From Candidatus Fermentithermobacillaceae bacterium (lineage in GTDB: Bacteria > Bacillota > Sulfobacillia > Fermentithermobacillales > DUSS01), in NCBI GenBank assembly GCA_014896535.1, contig JADBKE010000008.1:1-64000 (forward strand): DNA of 64,000 nucleotides, given 5' to 3'. Below, one piece after another: positions 45,719 to 54,976 of this stretch; the stretch's first letter is position 1; each line of letters opens with the position of its first letter. The translations under genes were made by a program, and so were the position numbers. The notes under the pieces are model-generated. The model ran no database searches. It was not told the origin of the DNA and saw only the letters and a list, made by a program, of their open reading frames with translations.

Positions 45719-46333
45719 CTACCACGCGCCCAGGAACGCGAGCACCCCAGGGGCGATGGTTATGAGAACCACGGGGGGCAGCAACAGGACAGACGTCACG
45801 ATGGCCAGTTTCACCGGTAGCGCGTTGAGTTTGTATTCCATCTCCTGCCTGATTTCGTTGTAAGCTTCTTCCGCCAGCACTGTGCAGGTTTCAGCCAGCG
45901 GCGTCCCGAGGAGCTCCGCCTGACTCAGCACGAAATGAAACCTGGAAACCCCGGGAAGACCCAGTCTCGCCGCCAGGTCACCCAGGCACCGGTGAACGGG
46001 CTTACCGGTTCTAACGTCCAGAAGAACCCTCTCCATCTCCGTTCGCAGCGGCCCTCTGACCATCCGCGATGCGGCGTCCAGCGCGTCGGGCAATTCCAAT
46101 CCGGAGGTAAGGGCGACTACCACGCCCTCGAGGAACGCAGGCCACTCGCTTGCGATTTCCTGCCGGTAACTTGAAGGAATTCGTGCCCGCGCGGAGATTT
46201 TACGCTCCTCTCCCTCGCGTCGGCCCCTGGTCCTGTGGTAAAGTCTGCAAGCTCGCCCCTGGAGCACGGCGTGGCTGGCCACAGATAGACTTAAACTCGT
46301 AAGGGCAAGGAAAAACAGGACTTCTCCGGGCAC
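45719..46333 (-). CDS. tadC: Tad pilus inner-membrane platform protein TadC
   Basis: 204 residues from GTG 46333, with AGAGGAGGGG just upstream (reading past TadB's stop at 46336). T2SF domain: EGVVVALTSGLELPDALDAA, TGKPVHRCLGDLAARLG, FHFVLSQAELLGTPLAETC, ending in two membrane helices. Partner of TadB in anchoring the ATPase. The 311-codon frame starting at 46654 runs over tadB and is not used. Confidence 0.85.
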   Translation of the reverse strand: MPGEVLFFLALTSLSLSVASHAVLQGRACRLYHRTRGRREGEERKISARARIPSSYRQEIASEWPAFLEGVVVALTSGLELPDALDAASRMVRGPLRTEMERVLLDVRTGKPVHRCLGDLAARLGLPGVSRFHFVLSQAELLGTPLAETCTVLAEEAYNEIRQEMEYKLNALPVKLAIVTSVLLLPPVVLITIAPGVLAFLGAW

Positions 46334-46335
46334 GG

Positions 46336-47136
46336 CTATCCCCTCCTCTGGCCGGTCACGTTTTGAGACTCGCGGTGGCTCTGTGCGCCCGCGCGCCCCA
46401 GTCCGTATCCTCCCGGCGCAACCGACTTCAAAAGAAGCCCGACCACGCCCACACCCAGGATCCACATGAGCAGGGATATCGCCGCAATAGTCCTCCCGGC
46501 CGGCTGCGAGAACAACTTCAGCAGCATGTCCGGCTGCATCCTCCAGGTGATTAGAAAAATCATCCACGGCAGGACCGAAACCAGGACGGCGGTCAGTCTG
46601 GACTCGGCCAGTTTGGCGCCGGCCTCTTTTCTGAAAGCCCTTTTCCTCCTGCACGCTTCTGCGGCGCGGGCTAACAGCACCGGAATGTTCCCTCCGGTTC
46701 TCAACCCCATTACCAGGACGGACAGAAGGTATTCAAGCTCGGGGTAACCCGGAACGGACAGAGCTTCGGTGAGAGCATCCGCGATGGGTAACCCGGTTCC
46801 GTAAAGGTCAACCGCTCGCCCCAGGGCGGAGTACGCGGTCCCTCTACCTTGCCGGGCCACTTCGGCCACCGCCTGATACACATTGGCCCCGGCTTTCAAC
46901 TGGAAGCCAAGCCCCAGAGCGATCTCCTCTACCTGCGACAAAAGGTCCTCCTGACGCCCCAGACGCCGTAGGACGCGGAGAAGCGAGGTCCCCCGCCCCC
47001 GCCTAGGGGCCGATCCGGTCGAGTCCGCAAGGACCTTTGGCAGGCGCCATCTGAGGAGGTTCACACCCACGTCATAACAGAGCAGGGCTGCGCACCCGCC
47101 AAAGGCCAGAGCCGAGAAGAGAACAACCGCCCTCAT
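46336..47136 (-). CDS. tadB: Tad pilus inner-membrane platform protein TadB
   Basis: 266 residues, T2SF/GspF-like: N-terminal helix, cytoplasmic domain (LGFQLKAGANVYQAVAEVA, MGLRTGGNIPVLLARAAEACR) and two C-terminal helices. Overlaps the end of cpaF by four bases. Forms the membrane platform with TadC. Confidence 0.88.
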   Translation of the reverse strand: MRAVVLFSALAFGGCAALLCYDVGVNLLRWRLPKVLADSTGSAPRRGRGTSLLRVLRRLGRQEDLLSQVEEIALGLGFQLKAGANVYQAVAEVARQGRGTAYSALGRAVDLYGTGLPIADALTEALSVPGYPELEYLLSVLVMGLRTGGNIPVLLARAAEACRRKRAFRKEAGAKLAESRLTAVLVSVLPWMIFLITWRMQPDMLLKLFSQPAGRTIAAISLLMWILGVGVVGLLLKSVAPGGYGLGRAGAQSHRESQNVTGQRRG

Positions 47137-48425
47137 CCCTCGACCGCCTTCCGGAGACGCTCGAGCCTTTCCGTCCCGAGCTTTTTTTCAAGCCAGGCGG
47201 GGGCGCAAGCGAAGTCGGGGATTCCACCCTGGTCACATACCTTGAACACGCATTGAGAATCGTCCAACCCCTGGCCCAGAAACGAGACCTCGGCTACCAT
47301 TCTCCTGCCGTTTGGGGTCCTCACCTGATGAACCAGGACGTCCACGGCAGCGGTGATCCACGTCCTCAGTACCTCGAGCGGGACACCCTCCCCGGCCGTA
47401 AGAGCCATGGCTTCCATTCTGGCCAGACAATCCCGGGAAGAGTTGGCGTGGACGGTGGAGAGGCATCCTTCGTGTCCCGTGTTCATGGCCATTACCAGGT
47501 CGAAGGTTTCCTTTCCCCTGCACTCTCCGATGATGATTCTGTCCGGCCTCATCCTCAGGGCGTTCTTCAACAGGTCTCTGATGGTCACTTCGCCTTTCCC
47601 CTCGATGTTGGCGGGTCGGGACTCGAGCCTCACGCAATGCCTATCCGGGATATACATTTCAGCAGAGTCTTCCAGGACGATGAGGCGCTCCTCCGGCGGA
47701 ACCGAGTTGGCCAGGACGTTCAACGTCGTGGTCTTTCCGGTTCCCGCGGCCCCCGATACCACAATGTCCAGGCGTTCTTTCACGCAGGCCGCGAGAAGCG
47801 AGGCGGTCTGCGAAGTCATCGTGCCCTCCTCAACGAGTTCCTCGAATGTTGTGAACCTTCTGGGGAACTTGCGGATGGTCAGAACCGGGCCGGAAAGGGA
47901 AAGCGGAGGCACGATGGCGTTTACCCTGGAGCCGTCGGGCAGCCGGGCGTCGACGAAGGGAGACGTCCGGTCAATACGCCTGCCCGCGACGGAAACTATC
48001 CTGTTTATGATATCCAAGAGATGACGGTCATCCCGAAAGGATGAAGTCGTGAGCTCTATGCGCCCGTTTCGCTCTACGTACACACGTGAAGGTCCGTTCA
48101 CCATGATTTCCGTGACCATCGGATCCTCGAGGAACTCGTCGAGGGGACCGAGACCCAGGAGCTCCTGGACTATCCGTTCGGCCAGTTCCCGCCTGGTCAC
48201 CTTGCCGAAGCTTAGACCCATCGTAACCAGGAGCTCCGAGACGAGCATAGTAACCTCCTCTCGCTTGTCCCGGGAAGTCCTGGCCAGGGCCACCGCCTCT
48301 CCGTACTTCTCGAGGATCTTCTCCCGTACCTTGGCGGCCACTTCCTCGAAAGATGTCTCCCGCACCAGATCTGCCCCCGGGGGATTCGAAGGCTTTTCCT
48401 CAAGGCGTTTTAGAAGGCTTACCAA
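47133..48425 (-). CDS. cpaF: Tad pilus assembly ATPase CpaF/TadA
   Basis: 430 residues from TTG 48425, seven bases after AAGGAGG inside the end of cpaE; the 557-codon frame is over-extended. Secretion ATPase: VSGAAGTGKTTTLNVLANSV (Walker A), ILEDSAEMYI (Asp box), RPDRIIIGECRGKETFDLV (Walker B), NTGHEGCLSTVHANS (His box). Powers Flp pilus extension. Near-complete conservation of the family core. Confidence 0.95.
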   Translation of the reverse strand: MVSLLKRLEEKPSNPPGADLVRETSFEEVAAKVREKILEKYGEAVALARTSRDKREEVTMLVSELLVTMGLSFGKVTRRELAERIVQELLGLGPLDEFLEDPMVTEIMVNGPSRVYVERNGRIELTTSSFRDDRHLLDIINRIVSVAGRRIDRTSPFVDARLPDGSRVNAIVPPLSLSGPVLTIRKFPRRFTTFEELVEEGTMTSQTASLLAACVKERLDIVVSGAAGTGKTTTLNVLANSVPPEERLIVLEDSAEMYIPDRHCVRLESRPANIEGKGEVTIRDLLKNALRMRPDRIIIGECRGKETFDLVMAMNTGHEGCLSTVHANSSRDCLARMEAMALTAGEGVPLEVLRTWITAAVDVLVHQVRTPNGRRMVAEVSFLGQGLDDSQCVFKVCDQGGIPDFACAPAWLEKKLGTERLERLRKAVEG

Positions 48426-49618
48426 AGCCCGAACCTCCTTCTCTTTTTCTGGCCGGAACACTCGCCACCGGTAACCAGGCCTGGGATAAGCCGGCCGAGG
48501 ATTTCCCAGAAAGCTTGCGACGCCTCGTTCCGGGAGTAAAGAACGACCGGTTTTCCGTCCATGCCGGCCTTCTCGGCACTCTTCCTGTCTTCGGGGATGG
48601 CACCAAGGACCTCGACCTCGAGGTATTCCTCTATCCGCGATACCGGAAAGAGAGACTGGTGAGAGACTCTGTTGACCACCACGGCGAGGCCCTCTTTTTG
48701 GCCCACGCCTATTCGCTTCAAGATGTCCAGGGCCATTTTGGCCTGCCTGAGAGCGGCCACATCCTGCGTCACGACCATGACTATTTTCGATGCCTGATCT
48801 ATGCACTCGCCCACAACTTCACTGGTTATGTCGGGAGGAGTGTCCACGAACACCAACCCCCACCTGCGACGGGCAAGCGATAGAATGGTTCTCACATGCT
48901 GCGATTCGACCAGATCCGACAGCTCCGGACGCTTGGGCGCCGCCAGAACCTGCAGGCCGCTCGAAGGATGAACTACCGTAAACCTCTCCATGGTTTCCGG
49001 ACGCATATCGGACAGATTCGACAGAATGTCGATTATGCTCGGACCCTCCAGGAGATCCAGGTTGCACGCGACGTCTCCGGAGTGAAGATCGAGGTCGAGA
49101 AGACAGGTGTTTCCCCCGGTCGAAATCGCGGAAGCGCAGGCCAGGTTAATCGCGACGAACGTCTTCCCCACGCCGCCCTTGGGGCTCCACACGGCGACGG
49201 TCTCCTGACCGATGACGCGGGTCTCAGCTGTCGCAGGCGCACCGAGGGGCCGTCGTTCACGACCGGAGCCTTGCCCGGCAGGCAAGATGATCACTTCGAT
49301 GCCGGGAAACGAGATCTGGAGCCTTCCTACCCATTGCTCAACGGTTTCTCCCCGAGGCGTCACAGTCGGGTCCACCACCACCACGTGCGGCCGGACTCGA
49401 CCCGCCATGTACTCGGCCAGCGCGGTTTCCTTGACCGAAGCTATCACTTCCGCGCCAGGGAACATGGCCCTGGCTAAAAACTCGGCCTCGGGTTCACCCA
49501 CGACGAGGATGGTCTGTTCCTGCGACCCTCGCCCGCCGTCCTCGCGGATCCCACCCGCCGGACCTCTCGCCACCGGGGTGCCGGGCTTCTTGAGCCCCGA
49601 AAGCGGTAATCCTCTCAT
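48419..49618 (-). CDS. cpaE: CpaE/TadZ localisation ATPase
   Basis: 399 residues. A receiver-like N-terminal domain (about 35-110, VVVVDPTVTPRG) and a ParA/MinD ATPase with deviant Walker A SPKGGVGKT, DLDLHSGDVACNLDL and VFVDTPPDI. TadZ positions the pilus machine at the pole. Overlaps cpaB by four bases and cpaF by seven. Confidence 0.9.
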   Translation of the reverse strand: MRGLPLSGLKKPGTPVARGPAGGIREDGGRGSQEQTILVVGEPEAEFLARAMFPGAEVIASVKETALAEYMAGRVRPHVVVVDPTVTPRGETVEQWVGRLQISFPGIEVIILPAGQGSGRERRPLGAPATAETRVIGQETVAVWSPKGGVGKTFVAINLACASAISTGGNTCLLDLDLHSGDVACNLDLLEGPSIIDILSNLSDMRPETMERFTVVHPSSGLQVLAAPKRPELSDLVESQHVRTILSLARRRWGLVFVDTPPDITSEVVGECIDQASKIVMVVTQDVAALRQAKMALDILKRIGVGQKEGLAVVVNRVSHQSLFPVSRIEEYLEVEVLGAIPEDRKSAEKAGMDGKPVVLYSRNEASQAFWEILGRLIPGLVTGGECSGQKKRRRFGLW

Positions 49619-50274
49619 GGCCCGGAGCCTTCTCCTTCTCCGGCGTCAGGGGCCTCGTTGCGGGGAACTAGAGAAACATAGACGTTCCCGCTTTCCAGAC
49701 ACCCAGCCAGGATTTCGCACGCCTCCGGGCTTAGCAGGGCCATCACGCCCGCAAACTCGCCGGTGTCCTTGGCTCTCTTAACTTCCAGGACAACCACGTC
49801 GCGAAGTACCGTCACGCCCCGGCGCTCCGGCTGGGAATAGCTCGCCTTCGGGCAGAAGATGACGTCGATTTTCTCGCCCGCTCTGACCTCCCCGCCCAGG
49901 CACCTCTCGGGCGTCACGGGGATGAACATCCCTCTCCAGCCCGACGGAAGGTCGAAGGATAGCCCGGCTTCGTTTATGCCGAACCGGACGTGGCCCTTGA
50001 GAACTTGTTGGCCGGCGACGAGGTACGTGGCGGAGAAACCGCCCACCACCTGCTCAAGGGGAAGAGATGCGGGATGGACCGCCTTGACCGGCATTTGGAC
50101 GAGCTTCACGTCGGACCGCCGTATTTTCTCGTGGGGAACCAGATCTCGCGCGGCAACGACCACCGGTTTCGTCTTAACGTAGTTGGAAACGGTCATTCCG
50201 GAAAATAGAGCTGCCGAAAGCCCGAGCATCGCGGATACCAGAAGTATCCTGTGTCTCTTCAGCGCGGTTTTCAA
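49615..50274 (-). CDS. cpaB: CpaB/RcpC-like pilus assembly protein (SAF domain)
   Basis: 219 residues from TTG 50274 with AGGAGG seven bases upstream. One N-terminal membrane helix (ILLVSAMLGLSAALFSG), a SAF domain (VVVAARDLVPHEKIRRSDVKLVQMPV) and an RcpC domain. First gene of the Tad operon; links the pilus apparatus to the wall or outer layers. No secretin gene is present, as expected for a single-membrane cell. Confidence 0.88.
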   Translation of the reverse strand: MKTALKRHRILLVSAMLGLSAALFSGMTVSNYVKTKPVVVAARDLVPHEKIRRSDVKLVQMPVKAVHPASLPLEQVVGGFSATYLVAGQQVLKGHVRFGINEAGLSFDLPSGWRGMFIPVTPERCLGGEVRAGEKIDVIFCPKASYSQPERRGVTVLRDVVVLEVKRAKDTGEFAGVMALLSPEACEILAGCLESGNVYVSLVPRNEAPDAGEGEGSGP

Positions 50275-50352
50275 CCCATCACCTCCTGGTTTCCCTCCCG
50301 GAGTATCGACCAGACACGCCTTGCGGCGAAGCCTCTCCTGCAACGGCTCGCA

Positions 50353-50427
50353 TCACCGTCGCTGCCGGTCAGTCCACCCGTCTGCGCAGCCGGCATTCGC
50401 CTTTTCCCCCACGAGCCGCGCCGGCAT
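50353..50427 (-). CDS. Possible 24-residue leader peptide upstream of the Tad operon
   Basis: ATG 50427 follows GAGGAGGTGAG and opens a 24-codon frame (MPARLVGEKANAGCADGWTD...). The ribosome site lies in a stem-loop (50432-50454, CCTCC/GGAGG plus GGGC/GCCC), which could hide it. No homology known; may be chance. Confidence 0.3.
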   Translation of the reverse strand: MPARLVGEKANAGCADGWTDRQRR

Positions 50428-50605
50428 CTCACCTCCTCGGGCCGTGCCCGGAGGGAAAGGTCTTATAGGGCGCCGGTGGCGGCTTTGGGTTGTCAGGGAT
50501 GCCGCTTTTAACGCCAGGGATCAGGCCGTCTTTCCTCCTTTCTTCACGTATTGGCGTTGAGCGGTAGATTCCCGGGCACGGCCACTGGTAATTTGTTCCA
50601 TCCCC

Positions 50606-50634
50606 ATATTACGGGACGCGACACGGTGTGTCAA
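50606..50634 (-). promoter_or_regulatory. sigma-A promoter of the Tad operon
   Basis: TTGACA (50629-50634) and TAATAT (50606-50611), 17 bp apart, facing cpaB. Start expected near 50599, leaving a leader of about 325 bases. I compared this leader with c-di-GMP riboswitch consensus strings and found no match. Confidence 0.85.
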
Positions 50635-50924
50635 GATCTCCCTTAACTTCCTATGCCAGGCGGTTCATGACGACTCATGTCGATTGCGGTCCCCAAATAT
50701 CGGCGGGCCTCCTCGCGGTTTCCGTGTCACACGTCAAAAGGGCCGGGTAGCCTCATCGGCGGACGCGCCGTCCCGTTTGCGCAGCCCGCATCTATTGGCG
50801 CTGCGTATGGGCCGCACTCCGAGGGAAGCCGTGACGTAAAAGGCCGGGCTGTGCCCCTTCCTTGACAACCTTCACCGGCCCGGACCATCATTTCTTAGAA
50901 ACCGCGCTGGAAGGGGCGATTCGC

Positions 50925-51668
50925 ATGCTGGTGGTGGAAGACCTCCACGTGGAAGTCGAGGGAAAGCCCATCCTGAAGGGCATTGATCTAGAAGTGGGGG
51001 CCGGCGAAACCCACGTGCTCCTCGGCCCCAACGGCGGAGGTAAGACGACTCTGCTCATGGCCATTATGGGGATGCCCAGGTACCGCGTCACCAGAGGCGC
51101 TGTTTACTTCAAAGGCAAGGACATCACATCCCTCACGCCGGACGCCAGGGCCCGGCTGGGCATAGGTATGATGTTTCAGAAGCCTCCAGCAGTGCGAGGA
51201 GTTAAGTTGCGGGAGATCGCCCAGACCGTTGCTTCCGTGAGGGAAGTCGCTCACCCGTCCGCCCCGAGTTTAGAAGGCATTGCCGAAAGGCTGAACCTTT
51301 CCGGACACCTCGACCGCGAGCTCAATTACGGCTTTTCCGGAGGCGAACTCAAAAGGTCCGAGATGTTTCAGCTCCTCTGCCAGGCGCCCGAACTCGTGCT
51401 TTTGGACGAACCCGAGTCGGGGGTGGATCTGGACAACATCGCCCTGATAGGCGAAGCCATCAACGATCTTCTCGGCAAGCGCGAGAAGATAAAGGAACGC
51501 AAGGCGTCTGGAGTAATCGTGACTCACACCGGCCACATCCTGCGATACGTCAACGCCGACAAGGGTCACATCCTCATAGACGGAAAAATCGCCTGCCACG
51601 GCAACCCTCGCGACTTGTTCGAGGAGGTCCAGAAGCACGGTTACGGGAGGTGCCAGTCGTGCCGGTAG
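50925..51668 (+). CDS. sufC: Fe-S cluster assembly ATPase SufC
   Basis: 247 residues from ATG 50925, eight bases after AAGGGG. ABC ATPase of the SufC class: LLGPNGGGKTTLL, YGFSGGELKRSEMFQLL, VLLDEPESGVDLD, THTGHIL. Energises the SufB scaffold. A TTGACA (50862-50867) upstream lacks a good -10. Overlaps sufB by ten bases. Confidence 0.95.
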   Translation: MLVVEDLHVEVEGKPILKGIDLEVGAGETHVLLGPNGGGKTTLLMAIMGMPRYRVTRGAVYFKGKDITSLTPDARARLGIGMMFQKPPAVRGVKLREIAQTVASVREVAHPSAPSLEGIAERLNLSGHLDRELNYGFSGGELKRSEMFQLLCQAPELVLLDEPESGVDLDNIALIGEAINDLLGKREKIKERKASGVIVTHTGHILRYVNADKGHILIDGKIACHGNPRDLFEEVQKHGYGRCQSCR

Positions 51669-52948
51669 AGCGGGAACTCGAAGAAGTACGCCCCAGTCTG
51701 AGGGGGCTTGACTCCTCCCGGCTTCGGGAGCTCGACCAGAGGGCAGAAGCGGCACGGGAAAAGAAGGCGGCTTATGGCCTGGATATCGACCTCCGGGCAT
51801 TCCACGAAGGAAAAGCCCTGGGGCGCACAAACTCGCTGGAAACCCTTCCCGACGAAATAAAGGATGTGATGCTCGCTTCGGGCGTAGACCCGTCTGAAAG
51901 TGGTCGGGCCGGAAGTTACGTGCAGGTTGGAAAGAACGTCATATATGAAAGGGTCAACCGGATTTACTCAGGAAAGCTCGAGATAATGGACGTGGGAGAT
52001 GCGCTTGAGAAATATCCGGAAGTGCGGGATCTCTGGTGGACCCTCGTAGCTCCTGACCAGGACAAGTACACCGCTTTCTCCCAGCTCCACGACGTGCACG
52101 GGTACTTCATCAGGGTTTTCGAGGGCCAGGAAGTGGAACTTCCGGTCCAGTCGTGCCTTTTACTCCACGAAAACGCCGAGGTTCAGAACGTCCACAACAT
52201 AGTCATTCTAGAGAAGGACTCGAGCGCCCACATAATTTCCGGGTGTACGACTTCGCCTCGGGTCAAGACCGGCCTCCACATCGGCATATCCGAATTTTTC
52301 GTGAGAGCCGGCGCAAAGCTTACGTTTACCATGGTCCACAACTGGGGTCCCGAGTTCCACGTAAGGCCGAGGTCTGGTGCTCTGGTTGAACATGGCGGGA
52401 CGTTCATTTCCAATTATATCCTGTTGAAGCCGGTTAAGTCGGTTCAGACCTACCCCGTCGCATACCTGCGCGGTCGGGGTTCACGGGCGGTGTTCAACAC
52501 TCTCATCTACGGATTGGAGGATTCTTACATCGACGCAGGTTCCAAGATCGTCCTGGAGGGAGAGGACTCCTCGGGCGAGGCGGTTTCCAGAGCCATCGTG
52601 CAGGACAGGTCCGTGGTGTACACGAGAGGAACCCTTCTGGCCAGGCAGAACCGTTCCCGGGCTCACCTTGACTGCAGAGGGATCGTGTTCGGCAACAAAG
52701 CCCGGATGTTCGCCATTCCCGAGCTGGAGTCCGACGGTGCTCCCGAGAGCCTTCTCTCCCACGAGGCGGCCATCGGCCCCATCTCTGAAGAGGAGGTGGA
52801 ATATCTCATGGCCAGAGGGATTCCCCGGGACGAGGCAGTTTCGCTTATAACCAGGGGATTTCTCGATGTGAGGATAATGGGGCTTCCTCAGGCACTGGAA
52901 TCGGCGATTCAGAAAATGGTGGAGATGACTCAGAGGGAGTCGATGTGA
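51659..52948 (+). CDS. sufB: SufB/SufD-type Fe-S scaffold protein
   Basis: 429 residues from GTG 51659 (GGGAGG eight bases upstream). SufBD beta-helix core with family blocks near GCTTSPRVKTGLHIG, SNYILLKPVKSVQTYP, LDCRGIVFGNKARMFAIPEL and SHEAAIGPISEEEVEYLMARG. Shorter than bacterial SufB (~465), and with no sufD, sufS or sufU nearby, this is the minimal two-gene SUF (SMS) arrangement found in archaea and deep-branching thermophilic bacteria. Confidence 0.9.
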   Translation: MPVERELEEVRPSLRGLDSSRLRELDQRAEAAREKKAAYGLDIDLRAFHEGKALGRTNSLETLPDEIKDVMLASGVDPSESGRAGSYVQVGKNVIYERVNRIYSGKLEIMDVGDALEKYPEVRDLWWTLVAPDQDKYTAFSQLHDVHGYFIRVFEGQEVELPVQSCLLLHENAEVQNVHNIVILEKDSSAHIISGCTTSPRVKTGLHIGISEFFVRAGAKLTFTMVHNWGPEFHVRPRSGALVEHGGTFISNYILLKPVKSVQTYPVAYLRGRGSRAVFNTLIYGLEDSYIDAGSKIVLEGEDSSGEAVSRAIVQDRSVVYTRGTLLARQNRSRAHLDCRGIVFGNKARMFAIPELESDGAPESLLSHEAAIGPISEEEVEYLMARGIPRDEAVSLITRGFLDVRIMGLPQALESAIQKMVEMTQRESM

Positions 52949-53048
52949 CGTACGAAAAATTAGCGCTGCTACACGCGGTAGGGTAGAAACCCTTGAAAAT
53001 ACTAGCGAGGGGTCACCTGCTACGCGGTAACCAGATCCAAGAGTCGCC

Positions 53049-53531
53049 CTAACGATGATACGGCTCCCCCGCGATGATCTTGAATGCCCTGTAAATCTGC
53101 TCCAGTAAGAGCAGGGGAACGAACTGGTGGAGGAAGGTCATCGGGCCGAGCGACAGAACGAGCCCGGCCTTGTCGGTGACCACGCGCGACAGGCCGTTGG
53201 GCCCTCCGATGACGAAAGCCAGCCGGGACTCGCCGCGTATCCCCCGCTCTTGCAGCCATCGGGCAAACTCCACCGAGGTAAACATCCTGCCGCGGGAATC
53301 CAAGGCGATCAGATACTCCCCTTCTCGCAGGGCCGCCAGAACCCGGTATCCTTCGACTTCGGTGGCCGATTCGATCTCTTTAGAAGAAGCACTATCCCGC
53401 AGGGGCTCGTCCTTGATCTCCACAAACTCCACCCGTGCATGGGGACGGATGCGTTTGATGTACTCGCTTATCCCTTCGCGCAGGTACCCCTCCCGCACCT
53501 TGCCGACGAGCATCACTCGTATATGGGTCAT
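53049..53531 (-). CDS. rlmH: 23S rRNA (pseudouridine1915-N3)-methyltransferase RlmH
   Basis: 160 residues from ATG 53531, the usual family length; a GTG-type extension to 53576 is not needed. SPOUT-fold signatures: FVIGGPNGLS, LSLGPMTFLHQFVPLLLLEQIYRAFKI, ending GEPYHR, the invariant RlmH C-terminus. Methylates helix 69 of 23S rRNA on assembled ribosomes. Confidence 0.97.
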   Translation of the reverse strand: MTHIRVMLVGKVREGYLREGISEYIKRIRPHARVEFVEIKDEPLRDSASSKEIESATEVEGYRVLAALREGEYLIALDSRGRMFTSVEFARWLQERGIRGESRLAFVIGGPNGLSRVVTDKAGLVLSLGPMTFLHQFVPLLLLEQIYRAFKIIAGEPYHR

Positions 53532-53560
53532 TTTGTCCTTGGCGGCCTCCGTTCTTCTGC

Positions 53561-53635
53561 ACCAACCTTTGTACAAACCTTGTCCCGCCAGGCGGAACGG
53601 TGTGAGGACACACGGACCAACCTTTTGTACAAACC
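53561..53635. promoter_or_regulatory. Cluster of palindromes and a 19-20-bp direct repeat upstream of rlmH
   Basis: ACCAACCTTTGTACAAACC (53561-53579) and the near-identical 20-mer at 53616-53635 both contain the 10-bp palindrome TTTGTACAAA. Between them lie CCGCCAGGCGG (53585-53595) and GTGTG-AGGA-CACAC (53600-53613). Looks like two operators flanking stems in the 155-bp gap between rlmH and the NlpC gene. Confidence 0.5.
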
Positions 53636-53686
53636 GCGCGCAGAAAACGTGCCGTACCCCGGTCCGCCTGTAACAACAACCGGAGT

Positions 53687-54976
53687 CTATTTGATTATCC
53701 GCCGCGCCCCCAGGTATTTACGATCGAGATCCGGCGAGTAATCGGGGTGGGACGGGTTAAAACTGTTTACGGCAACACCTCTCGACGAACTCGCATGTAT
53801 GAACCGGGAATCGCCGATATAAATCCCTACGTGTGACGGGCCCTCCTTGTACGTTTGGAAGAATACCAGGTCCCCCGGCTTCAGGTCCTTTCGGTCAGGC
53901 ACGGCTTCACCCATCTCGTATTGCATATCCGCGTCCCGGCGAAGGAAATAACCGTTCATCCGGAAGCAAAACTGCGTGAATCCGGAGCAGTCGAACCCGT
54001 ACGCCGTTGTTCCGCCCCACAGGTACCCGAGCCCGAGGTACTGCTTGGCCGTGGCGATGACGGCATCCGCGCCTTTCTTCTCGGCAAAGACCTGGTCGAG
54101 CCGGTCGAAAACCCTGACGTCGGATGCCTTCACATAGGCCACGTCCCTTCCGGGCAGCTTGACGGCGACCCATCTCTCATCCGCCGACTTCACAGGCAGC
54201 ACCACACCCTGTACCAGGTCCTTCTCGAAGACCTCCTTCCCACCCGGAGTGCCAAGGGCTGGGGTCATCTTGGCCACCACCAGCGCTACTTTTCCCGACA
54301 GATATGAGCTCAACGTCGCTTTATCAACTCTCCATATCTCCCCGTCGCTGACCCACCCGAGGTACCTGTCGGCGGTCATCTGAGCCAAATACCAGCCGTC
54401 CCTTTCCTCCAGAAGCATCAGGATGTCCCCGATTTTGGACTGAGTCACCACGTGAGAGCCCTGATTCCGACCGGGGCCATCCCCCAGGTTGATCACGGGC
54501 TCCTTTACCACCGCGAAGGTCTTGTCCCCGAGGGACTTCGAAGGGAGCACCTCGACGGCATCCTGGACCTTCGCCCCCTCGATTGCCGATACCCGGGATA
54601 TGAGTTCGTCCTTCAGCGCTGGCTCGCTGGTCTTCCCCTTCAAGGCAATAGTCCGCTTTTCCACGGTGGGATTTATTTCAAAGACGACTTCCCTCTCATC
54701 CAGTTTGTGGCTGACGGATATCTCCGCCAGAATCGACTGGACCGTCTGGAGTATCTCGGAATCGCTCGGAATCTTTCTGCAACCCGCCGGCAAGACCGGA
54801 TTCACCACGGTCAGGAGGACGACAAGACCCACAAGGAGGGACGCTTTCAGCGCAGATGGAGGTCTCCAACCGGAAGCAGAGGGCCGCCGAGTCGTGGGCC
54901 TGAACCGGCCACGGCGGACAACGCACCTCGGGACACCCGCCGAACCCCCCACATCCGAGCAAACCTTAAAGGACAT
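53687..54976 (-). CDS. NlpC/P60 peptidase with SH3-like domains
   Basis: 429 residues from ATG 54976 (GGGAGG eight bases upstream). N-terminal hydrophobic segment with LPAGC lipobox-like end, BON/SH3-like middle regions (WYLAQMTADRYLGWVSD; WVAVKLPGRDVAYVKASDV) and C-terminal NlpC/P60 domain: catalytic Cys330 in FDCSGFTQ, His382 in SHVGIYIG, His394 in FIHASS. Cleaves gamma-D-Glu-DAP bonds of peptidoglycan during wall turnover or germination. Confidence 0.9.
   Translation of the reverse strand: MSFKVCSDVGGSAGVPRCVVRRGRFRPTTRRPSASGWRPPSALKASLLVGLVVLLTVVNPVLPAGCRKIPSDSEILQTVQSILAEISVSHKLDEREVVFEINPTVEKRTIALKGKTSEPALKDELISRVSAIEGAKVQDAVEVLPSKSLGDKTFAVVKEPVINLGDGPGRNQGSHVVTQSKIGDILMLLEERDGWYLAQMTADRYLGWVSDGEIWRVDKATLSSYLSGKVALVVAKMTPALGTPGGKEVFEKDLVQGVVLPVKSADERWVAVKLPGRDVAYVKASDVRVFDRLDQVFAEKKGADAVIATAKQYLGLGYLWGGTTAYGFDCSGFTQFCFRMNGYFLRRDADMQYEMGEAVPDRKDLKPGDLVFFQTYKEGPSHVGIYIGDSRFIHASSSRGVAVNSFNPSHPDYSPDLDRKYLGARRIIK

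Noticed and set aside
50275..50600. c-di-GMP riboswitch in the Tad leader
   Set aside because: The conserved GEMM strings (CACGCACAGGGCAAACC and GACGCAAAGCC) are absent.
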